Shown here: positions 25,201-34,128 of the stretch, piece by piece | Layout of the letters: the number at the start of each line of letters is the position of its first letter | Position numbering within the stretch: the first letter of the stretch is position 1 | Source: Apostichopus californicus | Taxonomy: Eukaryota; Echinodermata; Holothuroidea; Aspidochirotida; Stichopodidae | Reading direction: 5' to 3' | DNA: 43,318 nt | Assembly: GCA_020650975.1 (NCBI GenBank) | Contig: JAIPMN010002383.1 | Coordinates: forward strand, 1 to 43,318 | Made by a program: the position numbers and the translations under genes | The notes under the pieces: model-generated | Told to the model about the DNA's origin: nothing | Seen by the model: the letters and a program-made list of their open reading frames with translations, nothing else | Databases searched by the model: none

Positions 25201-26540
25201 TCAAAGACAACAGAGAAAACATAAAACAAAGAAAGTCAATGCATAAACATACTAAACAATGACCACAGCACACGGAACTATGTAAAACTTAACGATATGA
25301 AGGCTCAAAGATTGATATGCAGGGATGACACGTAATCCCAAAATCACTGGAACAGAACAACATTTCACTGCTGGCTCAGAAAAACTTAAAGACAGGCTAA
25401 CCATGAACCAAGAGTGGCTTTAGAGCTGGCAATAAGGTATCTAATCAAGTTCACAACAATTCCTAGACTGGATAAATCAAGAGCAACAAAATGTTAGGAT
25501 TTAGTCATTTAAGTTAATAATAAAATGTCATTACTGTACCTCGATCTTCTTCGGTAGTCCAAAATTTGAGAGGCGTGTAATCGATCGAAGAAAATCTGGA
25601 ACTTTTGCACTAAAAGCTTGAATTGCTGGACTGTTCTCCTTTGAAATAAAAAGAAAAATAGCTTTGAAATTGTCGTGAAGCAGTCTCATGCAATTATTCT
25701 CAAAAGATAACATTACCTAAAATACATCAAATTCACCAACCGCTTGACTTCTGGAGAAAAAACTGTCAACCAAAATTTGTCTACAGCAAACTATATGAGC
25801 ACTACAAAAGGTAGATGTCAGTTTTAACTGTGGTGAGTCTTGGTGTTAACTGGTTTGTGGATGTTGACTACACTGCAGTTTAGGAGATCTACTTAGACTA
25901 TGATTCACAGTAATTCCAGCTGCTCTTTCCTTCTTTCTTTCTGGATATGATCACCATTCACATGCAAGTTTAATCCTCATTCTTTGTAACCATGCCAACA
26001 ATATCATAGAATTACTAACATACTCACTTCATTCTTGTATTTTTCCTGGAGAACTCGTAGCCGCCTCACCATCGAGGTCAGTCTCATTTCGCAAAAGCTA
26101 TGAACTGACAAATACCAATCTTTCAGTTGAAACGGTATCACCAAGGAGAGGGCAAAGGTCACTTTCTGTGACCTTTGATATCCGCTGAATAGAAAGATTT
26201 GAACTATGGCATCCTGGTCCTCCAGGAAAAGTAGTTTGCTGTTAATTGCGCTGGCTGGATTATCACTCGAGGTCAATGTATGTGTGGATAGATATTTCAG
26301 CTGCTCTTGGGTAAACTCTGGTTTACCTGCGATCTGCCAAACACAGTGTGCATGTGGACCAATGATGTTATTCCAATAACACAACAAAAGTCCCTGGGCG
26401 GGACATTCCCCATATTCAGGTAGGATTGAAACATCCACTGAGTTAACCTCTTCTTGGTCCATGGTAACATACTCAGAGAATGTCATGCCCGACCCTGCAT
26501 TGCACCCATTACTCTCAGGATGATTCTTTGTCACATCCAT
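19276..26540 (-). CDS. C9orf72: C9orf72 orthologue (DENN-type), complete
   Basis: Ten coding exons in transcript order: 26540-26028, 25638-25540, 25197-25136, 24900-24828, 23979-23854, 23562-23441, 21929-21864, 20529-20472, 19768-19659, 19453-19276. They join in phase to 468 residues (human long isoform 481). All introns are GT-AG. Family landmarks in order: CYWNNIIGP near the start, HLQSCGCSVVIG, FLSPSERQYS with FKYEADVQLQGFLK, the segment ending VKQMYHYNEHEYM, DRKALLLIKYVEDET, and KLKADLDLTPDGNFRIV near the end. The protein has the uDENN-DENN-dDENN layout. In other animals it forms a complex with SMCR8 and WDR41 that acts as a GTPase-activating factor in autophagy and lysosome signalling. 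Start chosen at MDVTKN; an in-frame ATG at 26651 would add 37 residues. A possible 3' splice site (TTAG at about 26645) would exclude that upstream ATG. Intron 7 begins with a donor-bearing tandem array, and intron 6 contains a MITE. Confidence 0.95.
21155..21335 (-). repeat. Probable dispersed element fragment in C9orf72 intron 7
   Basis: It opens with 'cagatgcgtagccaag', a G-run and 'ggcgccagcccccc', then an AT-rich core, and ends near 'ggcatttccggccaaaattt'. The G-run with GGCGCC and the final block recall interspersed repeats in marine invertebrate genomes. There is only one copy in this window, so the call is tentative. Orientation is uncertain. Confidence 0.35.
21421..21929 (-). repeat. 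C9orf72 exon-end/5'-splice-site tandem array, 7 copies
   Basis: The last roughly 40 bases of the 66-base C9orf72 exon 7 (21929-21864), its donor GTAAGTACC and about 30 bases of intron are repeated head to tail. Donor C residues fall at 21859 (authentic), 21785, 21717, 21639, 21572, 21498 and 21430, giving steps of 74, 68, 78, 67, 74 and 68. The alternation suggests amplification of a two-unit block. All seven copies keep GTAAG; the last has GTAAGCACC. Only the first copy has the exon's 5' part and acceptor. The plus-strand open frame at 21565-21819 is a shadow of the array. Reading past the authentic donor meets TAA at once. Confidence 0.95.
22425..22870. mobile_element. hAT-type MITE with 8-bp target duplication
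   Basis: The 16-base terminal inverted repeats CAAGGGTTGAAATAAG (22425-22440) and CTTATTTCAACCCTTG (22855-22870) are perfect complements. They are flanked by the direct repeat CAAACATC at 22417-22424 and 22871-22878. An 8-bp target duplication with CAAGGG-type ends fits the hAT superfamily. At 446 bp with no transposase it is a non-autonomous element. It contains a strong hairpin near its left end and a GC-rich right third with repeated GCGGGCG/GGCGC words. It sits in C9orf72 intron 6. Perfect ends and target duplication suggest a fairly recent insertion. Confidence 0.9.
22450..22484. repeat. Hairpin, 15-bp perfect stem, within the MITE
   Basis: ACCAGGAGCCACTTT (22450-22464) pairs perfectly with AAAGTGGCTCCTGGT (22470-22484) around a 5-base loop CTAAA. 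CCAGGAGCTA occurs again near 22504 and 22530, so the arm motif itself is repeated within the element. It may be a subterminal transposase-binding repeat. Confidence 0.85.
24109..24230. repeat. Two-copy repeat of about 62 bp in C9orf72 intron 5
   Basis: 'ctgtacatgtatgatttata' followed by 'acagtaaattgttact' occurs twice, each preceded by 'acatctttactgt'. Weaker TTACTGTACAT words continue to about 24330. No gene features are present, and a long C-run follows near 24378. Confidence 0.8.
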
Positions 26541-27064
26541 GGAAGCAAGAAATTTGATCCAATCAGAAATATCGATGATACAGCGCGAAGCAAAGTATAC
26601 TGTACCTGTAAGCTTTAGATATTTACTTTCACTGTTGGTTCCACTAAGCACAAAAGTATTACTTGTACAAAAGAAGTAATTAACAGTAAAATCTGCTCAG
26701 TTATATATTTTGCATGTAAGAGTCAAATAAGCTTTGCAAGTCACTTTTCAGGGAATAAAATTACATGACGAAGTGAATTTGCATATTGCTGATTCTGGAA
26801 ATGACCAAATCTTCTCTGTTACTGTTTTACAAGTCTACCATGAAGTTGTAACGAACCAATTTCCTGTTGAAACTCACTCACGGTTCTGTAGCCAATGATA
26901 AGTACTATTGTTAGGGTTCACGAAGATGAAAATGACAAGAATTCCAAAATTACCAGAAATAACGCTCAAACATGTAGAAACATGTCATTCTAATCTCAGA
27001 TGACTGGTTTGTTTGTGTTTTTTTGGCTTAACCAGTAACACTGAAAACTAAGAGATTGTGTGAG

Positions 27065-27361
27065 TCAAGTAAAATGTAGGTTGGAGGAAGGAGGTTCTAG
27101 CAAAGATGCTGGATCCCTGCTGATATGCATCCAGAAGATGATCTGATGAGCGCACTCTATAGTAAGGTTGACCACCAGGAGAGTTAGAAGAGAGAGGATC
27201 GCACCGATGGTGAGTCTGGGCGACGTGGTGTTCACAAAGGTGATGAGAAACAAGATGAGAATGGATACCAGGCAAGAAGACAGCACGTAGTTAAAGAAGA
27301 TGTACTTAAGTCCAACTCTGTCGATCACTAGCTCCGTCAATTCCAAATACAGAGGCAACAT
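27065..27361 (-). CDS. Two-pass membrane microprotein B, unknown family (98 aa)
   Basis: An intact open frame of 98 residues starting MLPLYLELTE. An N-terminal segment with IDRVGLKYIFFN is followed by two hydrophobic stretches (about residues 25-45 and 51-72) separated by NTTSPR, then a short polar tail. It aligns without gaps to the neighbouring protein at 27609-27863 over about 67 residues, roughly one third identical by eye, which is strong evidence that it is a real gene. A possible 3' splice site (TTTCTCCCAG) lies about 20 bases upstream of the ATG, implying a non-coding leader exon. It lies about 0.5 kb upstream of the first C9orf72 coding exon on the same strand. I do not recognise the family. 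The membrane compartment cannot be told. Confidence 0.65.
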   Translation of the reverse strand: MLPLYLELTELVIDRVGLKYIFFNYVLSSCLVSILILFLITFVNTTSPRLTIGAILSLLTLLVVNLTIECAHQIIFWMHISRDPASLLEPPSSNLHFT

Positions 27362-27608
27362 TTTAAAGTTTCTTGATCAACCTGGGAGAAATCTGCATCA
27401 GTTAACTGGCACATCACTGATTTTACATGAACGTCGACCATCGATGTGCCTCACTTTCCTTTTCGGTAAAGTTTATTACAACCAAAACATGCTCTTAGGA
27501 TTACACAGTGAAACTTAAATACTTTAAATGCTTCGAGGAGGCTATTGAAGCATCACAGTGAAAAAAAATCTACACGACAAGTGTTTCTTTGTTTCGTTTT
27601 TTACTTCC

Positions 27609-27863
27609 TTAGCTCATTTCAAAGTATGTTTTGAAGCTATGTGTCAGGTGGTAGGCAAACTTGATAGAGAGTGTGACAATAAACAGAGACATCAGTGACG
27701 ACATGGCAATGGTAGCAATTCTCGGTGATGACACATTTATGAGGGTCATTATGAACATGACCGTGCTGGTTAAAATGTAAGTCGTAATCATGTGGTTGAA
27801 ACAGATGTACTTGAGACCAGTCTGGTCTATAATGGTTCCAATCCATTTAACATAAGCTGGCAT
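27609..27863 (-). CDS. Two-pass membrane microprotein A, unknown family (84 aa)
   Basis: An intact open frame of 84 residues starting MPAYVKWIGT, with IDQTGLKYICFN then two hydrophobic segments (about residues 25-45 and 49-70) separated by NVSSPR. Residues shared with microprotein B include ID, GLKYI, FN, SPR and a spaced A/S/L/L/V/L/I/A pattern through the second membrane helix. That pattern shows selection on the protein rather than recent DNA duplication, since the DNA is clearly diverged. A good 3' splice site (TTTTCTTTTCTAG, ending at 27975) lies 111 bases before the ATG, so a leader exon upstream is likely. No signal peptide cleavage site or known domain was recognised. Confidence 0.65.
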   Translation of the reverse strand: MPAYVKWIGTIIDQTGLKYICFNHMITTYILTSTVMFIMTLINVSSPRIATIAMSSLMSLFIVTLSIKFAYHLTHSFKTYFEMS

Positions 27864-30800
27864 GATGGCATCATTACAGATTCTTCACACTTCACAGGAT
27901 ATCCTCTACAACAAATTTAATTCATGGCAATGTTTACAGACTGCATACAACCAGGATGTGTAAGTATCAAATCCCTAGAAAAGAAAAAACCAAAAGAAAC
28001 AATTTAAACATGTAGAACTTTCTTTTGGTGTCACTTTGGACATCACAATCAATTAAAAATTGCAGAGGATCTTAATTATGTAGCAAATCTATCCACTGTA
28101 CTCAAACTTCCTACATGAAATTCATCTCTACTGCAGAATGTCATTTATTAGCTGGATTTTTAAACTATTTTGATAAACACAAGACTGTTACAAACTGGTC
28201 CAAATTTTGGTCAGTATCCAAACATTTTAGCACCCTCAGTTCACTACGACTTTGAGTATATCACATTTCCTGGAGGAAACTTCTGCCGTATAGTGATTGT
28301 ACTACCTGAAGTATCATCAAGATTGCTGTGGCTGTAAGAACACACATTTCACTACCATTATGGATGATTGTTTGTCACAAATGCACTTGAAAAATTATCA
28401 TGTACCGTTTATTCATGGTTCATAACTTTGGTGTGTTTGGGTCTGTACAGTTAAAGAAGTTGATTAAGCTAAGAGCTGCACTAGGACTTCATCTTAGTCC
28501 CACTAAAAACACAGGCTTAGGCTAGAACTTAGATAAATTTTGAACCATTGTCAAACATTACAGATTGGCTAGGCTTAGCAGTTCGTCTTAGTCACAAAGT
28601 TAAACTGTCGCAAGGAATATGCAGCTCAAAGAAATACAGTAGCTATAGCCTGGTTAGGTCAACCAGAATGAATGACTGTAATAATCGTCTGTTTCATTAA
28701 TGAATTTAAGCCTAGGACTTCGGCCTCTTTTGCATTATTTACGTACTAGCAAGCCCATAACACATTCGCTAGGCTGTTGAATAAGCAATTCTAGTAGCAG
28801 TACCAAAGAAATAGCCTCAATTACGTATAGGCTATACTATAGTATACCTATGCTATAGTATAGGCAAATTCCTACTGAACATATCTTGAGTCTCACTGCT
28901 TGATGTATTGCATTGTAACGTACAGTAAGGCCTGCCCCAAGAACTTACCGTACTAGGTTATCTGTTTTAACTTACCAGATCTTATTATAGAAGACAATAT
29001 AATTAACACCGAGCGGGAAAGATGTGAAAAACTACTGGCATTTCTGAAAAGTATTAACAAAATGATGTTTTCTCATTCGAGAAACTCGTTTCTGTTAGTT
29101 AGTTAGTAGACTTATACGGTCTAGTCAAGGCTCAAATTACACCATAGACTTACAGTATATTGGAAAGCAGAGTTCCACCTGGGAATATCTCGTATGATCA
29201 GGTGTCTAGGCCCCATACAGTAGCAAGATATTTTTGCTTACAATTTTTGCTAACGGAAACCACAATGTCAATTTGTATTGTTTTCGTTTATTGTTTTTGC
29301 AGGATTTGCTTATGTTGAATATCGCTATTGGTTTCATATATGAAAAGGGTGATAATTAGCCTCGGTATGCAACTTCGATCTTTACAATGGATGGAATGTC
29401 ATGTCTCCTCCACTGACATGTTTTTTTTTTAATTTCTTATTTTATTTTGCTGTCTTTTTTTTCTATAATAATGTGATACTGTGTCTGGAAATACTACAAA
29501 CGTCAAAATAGTTATATGTTTGCAAGTCAAATTAACCAACATTGAAGTTGTAATACAGGCAATCAAATTATCAAACTAGTTTCCATTTAATTAGAATCGT
29601 AGAAACCCGACAATGGTAGTGTTGGGCCTGTTGGCAGATTTCAATGAAAAGGCCCATTTTCATTTGCAATGTGAAAATGACTCATTTTAAATGCATCGAA
29701 TGGTGATTTTTTAACAGTTAAATGGGAGTCATCCATGCAGTCAATCAGCACATGGGAACTCCTTTCCTCATCCCCTTCCTGCATCCCATTTCCTTCTTCT
29801 ATCCAATGCGTCCATTACTTTGCCCGCCTCGAGTCTTCTTTTCCCATCTCCTTAGCCTGTCACCCCCCCCCCCCCGGCCATCGCCTGATCCTCTCTTATC
29901 CCATACTCTTTCCACACCCCCTTTCTTTATCTCCTTTCCAGTCCCATTTCCATCTCCACGCCCCTCCTCCCAAATTCTTCTCACATCTCCTTAGCCCACC
30001 CCTTTTTCCTACCCAGCTCCTCACCCCCATCCCACTTTCCACATTTATTTCCACATTCACCCCTCTTCAGTGATTCACGCACGCCTGTTTTCTGTAGTCT
30101 GCTTCAGACTGTAGTGCTTGTATGCTCTATATTATTTACATATCTCTGTGGGCAGTATTTCTCACTATACCTACTTTTGAGTATAATTTTCTGTTTGATA
30201 GCCCTGTCTGCCAGGTTCATTCCGGTTTGCGGTTTACCAAAGCAGTTACTGTATTTTGATATCACATGCATGATCAGGTGATACGCGAGCCGTATTCCGG
30301 TTAGGATTGAATTGTCCTTACTGGGGGTGTGCTTAAATAGCTTGCATATTATACTTCCATTGCATTGCATCTAAATATCCAAAACGCTTACAAAATTAAT
30401 ATATATTGCAATTTTTTTTCTTAATGTATATTAAAATCTTTGAAACTATATATTGGGTAAAAAATTTCAATGTCGTTTCTAATCACCCTACTACAAAATG
30501 ATCCGATCATACGTTAATACATAACCTCGTCCCATCCATGTGTTGCATAGCCAAATATATTTTTCTGTACTAAAATTATCACCAGAGGACATCAAACCAG
30601 CACTTTCAAATTCACAACTGTGATTCTGCACTCCTGATCTGTCTCTGAAACGCTGTCCATATGATTGTTTTTAAAGGATATGAGAATTGATTGCCGACAT
30701 TTATTTGAAACTGCTGCCACATCACTGCTAGTTTACTTAGTATAGCCAGTATAGGGCTAGGCCTGTATAGTATGTTTTTACATAAGCTTAGGTTAGGCGA

Positions 30801-30921
30801 TATCGACTTATGTATTGCACTGACTGTACGTAGGCCCTCAAAGAACAATACTGTTGGTCTAACGTGAACTATACTTCAGAGAAGCGTTCTACTTTTCGTC
30901 GCTTCCTTTTCATCGAAGAAC
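27864..30921. other. Divergent intergenic region upstream of microprotein A and DOHH
   Basis: No coding exon was recognised. The part from 28400 to 29000 is rich in TAGGCCTA-like words, as is the mucolipin 5' region, and may hold the promoter and leader exon for the minus-strand microproteins and perhaps C9orf72. A strongly pyrimidine-rich plus strand runs from about 29755 to 30065 with a C-run near 29868; its proline/serine-rich open frames are compositional. The final 150 bases before 30922 are presumably the DOHH promoter and leader. Confidence 0.5.
29755..30065. repeat. Polypyrimidine (C/T) tract
   Basis: About 310 bases of plus strand composed mostly of C and T, with repeated CCCATTTCC, CATCTCCTTAGCC and CTCCCCC-like words. 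CATCTCCTTAGCC occurs twice (near 29847 and 29984), so part of it arose by duplication. It can form purine-pyrimidine triplex or G-rich structures, but no role is visible. Confidence 0.7.
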
Positions 30922-33791
30922 ATGGAGGTGAATACACAAGATATAGCTAAAATTGGTGCCCTTCTGAATGACAAACATAAGCCTCTACCAGAGAGATTCA
31001 GGGCACTTTTTACACTACGTAATTTGGGAGGAGAAGTTGCAATCCAGTCCATTTCAAGATGTTTTCAGGATCCCTCAGCTCTGTTGAAGCATGAAGTAGC
31101 TTATTGCCTAGGACAGATGCAAGATGAAAGAGCAATTCCTATCCTTGTTGCCGTGTTAGAAGATGGGAATCAAGAAACTATTGTAAGACACGAAGCAGGT
31201 AAATAAAGAACACCTTCACACTGTTAGTTAAAAGTTAAGGAGTGATATTTGCCTTATGGAACAAGAGAATGTAATATTCATGTTAAAAGTAATACAAGGG
31301 CATTTTTACAGATGTCTGGAGCATGAACCAGTGTTCTAACTGTATTATTATGAACACTGATTAAAAAACCCTTTCAAATGAACCACCAGTCAAGGACAAG
31401 TTAAGAGCATTATGGAAAGTGGTAAATCATAATTGATTAGTTATTGTTACTTATTACCATATGGCTTACATGGCAAAATGAGTTTTCTTCAAATATGACA
31501 GGAACATATTGGGACACCTTGCAACTTATTCCTTTTTCTTTATTTCTCTTATATTTTATTTTTCTCTCTTGTTTTTGTCATTGAAGGTGAAGCACTTGGT
31601 GCAATTGGATCTCAGACCGTGCTTCCTGTTCTTGAAACCTACCTGAAGAGTGAGATCCCGGAGGTAACCATCCATTGATCATAAAAAAACTCATTAACAT
31701 GTCATACAACACAAAATCCTACTGTGGATCACATATTGGGTATCTCAGTACAGTATTCCAGATTGTGTCAGAACTTCAGATGTTAATACTTACAACCAAA
31801 TTACATTGGCCTCTTTATGAGGTTCCAAATTTTATATGCTGTTTTATTCTTGAGTTATAAACGTGTGCAGAAAACCCTGTCTAACCACTGAGTCTGGCAG
31901 TTAGTTTGCTGACATTAGCTGAATGACTTATCCTGGTTTCTAGTTTATTAAAATCCAGTATAAAAACATAAAAAGTACATATTTATAAATAGGGTGTGTT
32001 GATCTATACAATGACGTGTACAAAACTTCTGAGTTATAATTATTTTATGTCTTAAGAGTTTATTATTTTAAGTCAAAGTAAACAAATGTTTAAAACAAGA
32101 CTTGTATACTCTAGAAACAGAGAAACATACTTCCAGTCACCCCTGGAATCAGAACCTGTGCCTTCCACTATACGTGGACATCTTAACAACGACATCTTCT
32201 ATGTTTAAAATGTTTAATGTTGTCGCACTAATGTAGAGATACTCCTATTGTTTTCCAGAGGACAGGAACTGATGTAGTACTTATATCTCAAAGCTGAGGT
32301 TTGATACCGATGCCCCTTTTGTTTTCTTTGACAGATTTCTGAAACCTGCCAGTTAGCAATAGAGAGGATTAAGTGGCTGAACAGTTCAGAATACGAAAGC
32401 GGACCAATGTCTGATAACCCATTTAGTTCTGTCGATCCTGCTCCACCTAGTTCTCACGAGAGCTTAGCTGAAGCAGAGCGAAAACTCATGGATGAGAATG
32501 TGTCCCTGTTTGACAGATACAGGGCAATGTTTGCTTTAAGGAATGCCAACACAGATTCTAGTGCTTTGGCGTTAACAAAAGGTTTGAGCCCTTCTCATTT
32601 AATTTTTGGACGATGCAAAGATGGGGAGATATTTGTATATCATGTGATAGGGTAATTCTTCCATGCCAGCTTATACATTACTTTCAGTTTTCCTCAGTTT
32701 CTGAGTGTGGTTGAACGGGCAGTGTAAGGGTACTGTACGTGGCATTAACATTAGACCCCCCCCCCACACACCTCTAAACACTTAATCCCAGGTCATTGGT
32801 AACTTGTCACTCCCAACACCAAAGGTGTGTACAAATCAAACAACCCCTCCTACAGTACACATCATCTTTGTGTCCCCCGGGGGACTTCCCATAGGGTGCA
32901 GCCACAAACCGGGGCACACAACTATTACAAGTTACCGTGCAAGTCCCAATTTATACACCTGGATGAAAAGAGGCAATGGAGATAAAGAAGAGCCTTGCAC
33001 AAGGACTGCTCTCATACCTTCACACCTTTCCTTTGTGCTTTCTTCTAGAGCTTTTGCTTCTCTTTTGTCTTTCTGTTTTCACTCCAATCAAATTGTTAAT
33101 TACCCATTCATAACCAGTATAGAATATTGAACATGTTATGAATGGACTGTAAAGATACCATGTGGAGGAAATGCAATAGACAGGAATTTTATTCCTGACA
33201 TCATTCCTATTCTGACAGCAAAGTTGATTGTTCTTTCAATTTCCTTTCAAAGAGCATTCATAAATTCATTCCCCACCCCCCCCCCCAAACGAAGGAAAGC
33301 AGCACATGGTGTGATAATGTAAGTTATGACTTCTTACCAATACACAATAGTGATGGTTTGAATCCAGACAGATAGGTTTCCTGTTCTCGAAGTCAAACAG
33401 ATATAAAAGAAGACATAACCTTTTTGGACCATCTTGTCATGTTGATGTTTCTTTATGGTTTGTATTTCCGGCAGGTTTGTCGTGCAGCAGTGCCCTGTTC
33501 CGTCACGAGATTGCGTACGTCTTGGGTCAGATGCAGAACAGGGTTACGGTGCCTGCCTTGATCAAACAGTTAGCAAACAAGGATGAAGAAGGGATGGTTC
33601 GGCACGAGTGCGCAGAAGCCCTGGGTTCGATAGCGGAGAAGAACTGTCTGGAAGCCCTCAAGGACTTCCTGAGAGATTCCGAAAGAGTCGTCCGGGAGAG
33701 CTGCGAGGTAGCCCTCGACATGTTTGAGTACGAAAACAGTAGTGAGTTCCAGTATGCAGATGGACTCAACAAAGTTACTGACACCATATGA
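30922..33791 (+). CDS. DOHH: Deoxyhypusine hydroxylase, complete
   Basis: Four exons, 30922-31198, 31587-31663, 32335-32581 and 33475-33791, join in phase to 305 residues (human 302). The enzyme hydroxylates deoxyhypusine on eIF5A, completing hypusine, using a di-iron centre held by HEAT-like repeats in the cytosol. The two halves are symmetrical. All four metal-binding His-Glu pairs are present: H57-E58 (LLKHE), H90-E91 (VRHE), H211-E212 (LFRHE) and H244-E245 (VRHE). Other family blocks are [40 protein letters not shown] and [14 protein letters not shown]. The last residues after FQYADGL differ from human and end NKVTDTI. The bases encoding this tail and the stop are repeated many times just downstream. 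Introns contain a dispersed repeat (32785-32975) and homopolymers only. Confidence 0.98.
32785..32975 (+). repeat. Dispersed repeat, copy 2, in DOHH intron 3
   Basis: It shares 'cattggtaacttgtcac', 'gggggacttcccatagggtg', 'cagccacaaaccgg' and 'tttatacacctgg' with 9153-9440 in the same order and orientation. It lacks the 'tatatagcgcat' start of copy 1 and is preceded by a C-run, so it may be truncated at the left. The 108-residue open frame across it is an artefact of the repeat. Confidence 0.75.
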
Positions 33792-34128
33792 ACAAAGTTA
33801 CTGACACCATATGAACAGTTACTGACACCATATGATGTTATTCACAAACAGTAGTGAGTTCTAGTTTCAGATGGACTGAACAAAGTTACTGACACCATAT
33901 GAACAAAGTTACTGACACCATATGATGTTATTCACAGACAGTAGTGAACAAAGTTACTGACACCATATGATGTTATTCACAGACAGTAGTGAACAAAGTT
34001 ACTGACACCATATGATGTTATTCACAAACAGTAGTGAACAAAGTTACTGACACCATATGATGTTATTCACAAACAGTAGTGAACAAAGTTACTGACACCA
34101 TATGATGTTATTTACAAACAGTAGTAGA
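33735..34128 (+). repeat. DOHH stop-codon tandem array, 9 copies
   Basis: The block TTACTGACACCATATGA, which encodes the final residues and stop of DOHH, occurs nine times, the first being the authentic end at 33791. Most later units are 45 bases: this block plus 'tgttattcacaaacagtagt'. One unit near 33848-33900 also copies the upstream coding bases (AACAGTAGTGAGTT and CAGATGGACT), proving derivation from the coding exon. Every unit keeps the TGA. The array starts immediately after the true stop and lies in the 3' UTR. Confidence 0.95.

Noticed and set aside
29722..30073. Proline/serine-rich open frames
   Set aside because: They come from a low-complexity pyrimidine tract with open frames in several phases and on both strands.
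26541..30900. Search for a GGGGCC hexanucleotide array near the C9orf72 5' end, as in human ALS/FTD
   Set aside because: No GGGGCC or CCCCGG tandem was seen upstream of or within the C9orf72 gene here.
19115..34128. CRISPR array or other prokaryotic defence system
   Set aside because: The direct repeats lack unique spacers of constant length, there are no cas genes, and the window is plainly eukaryotic with spliced genes.
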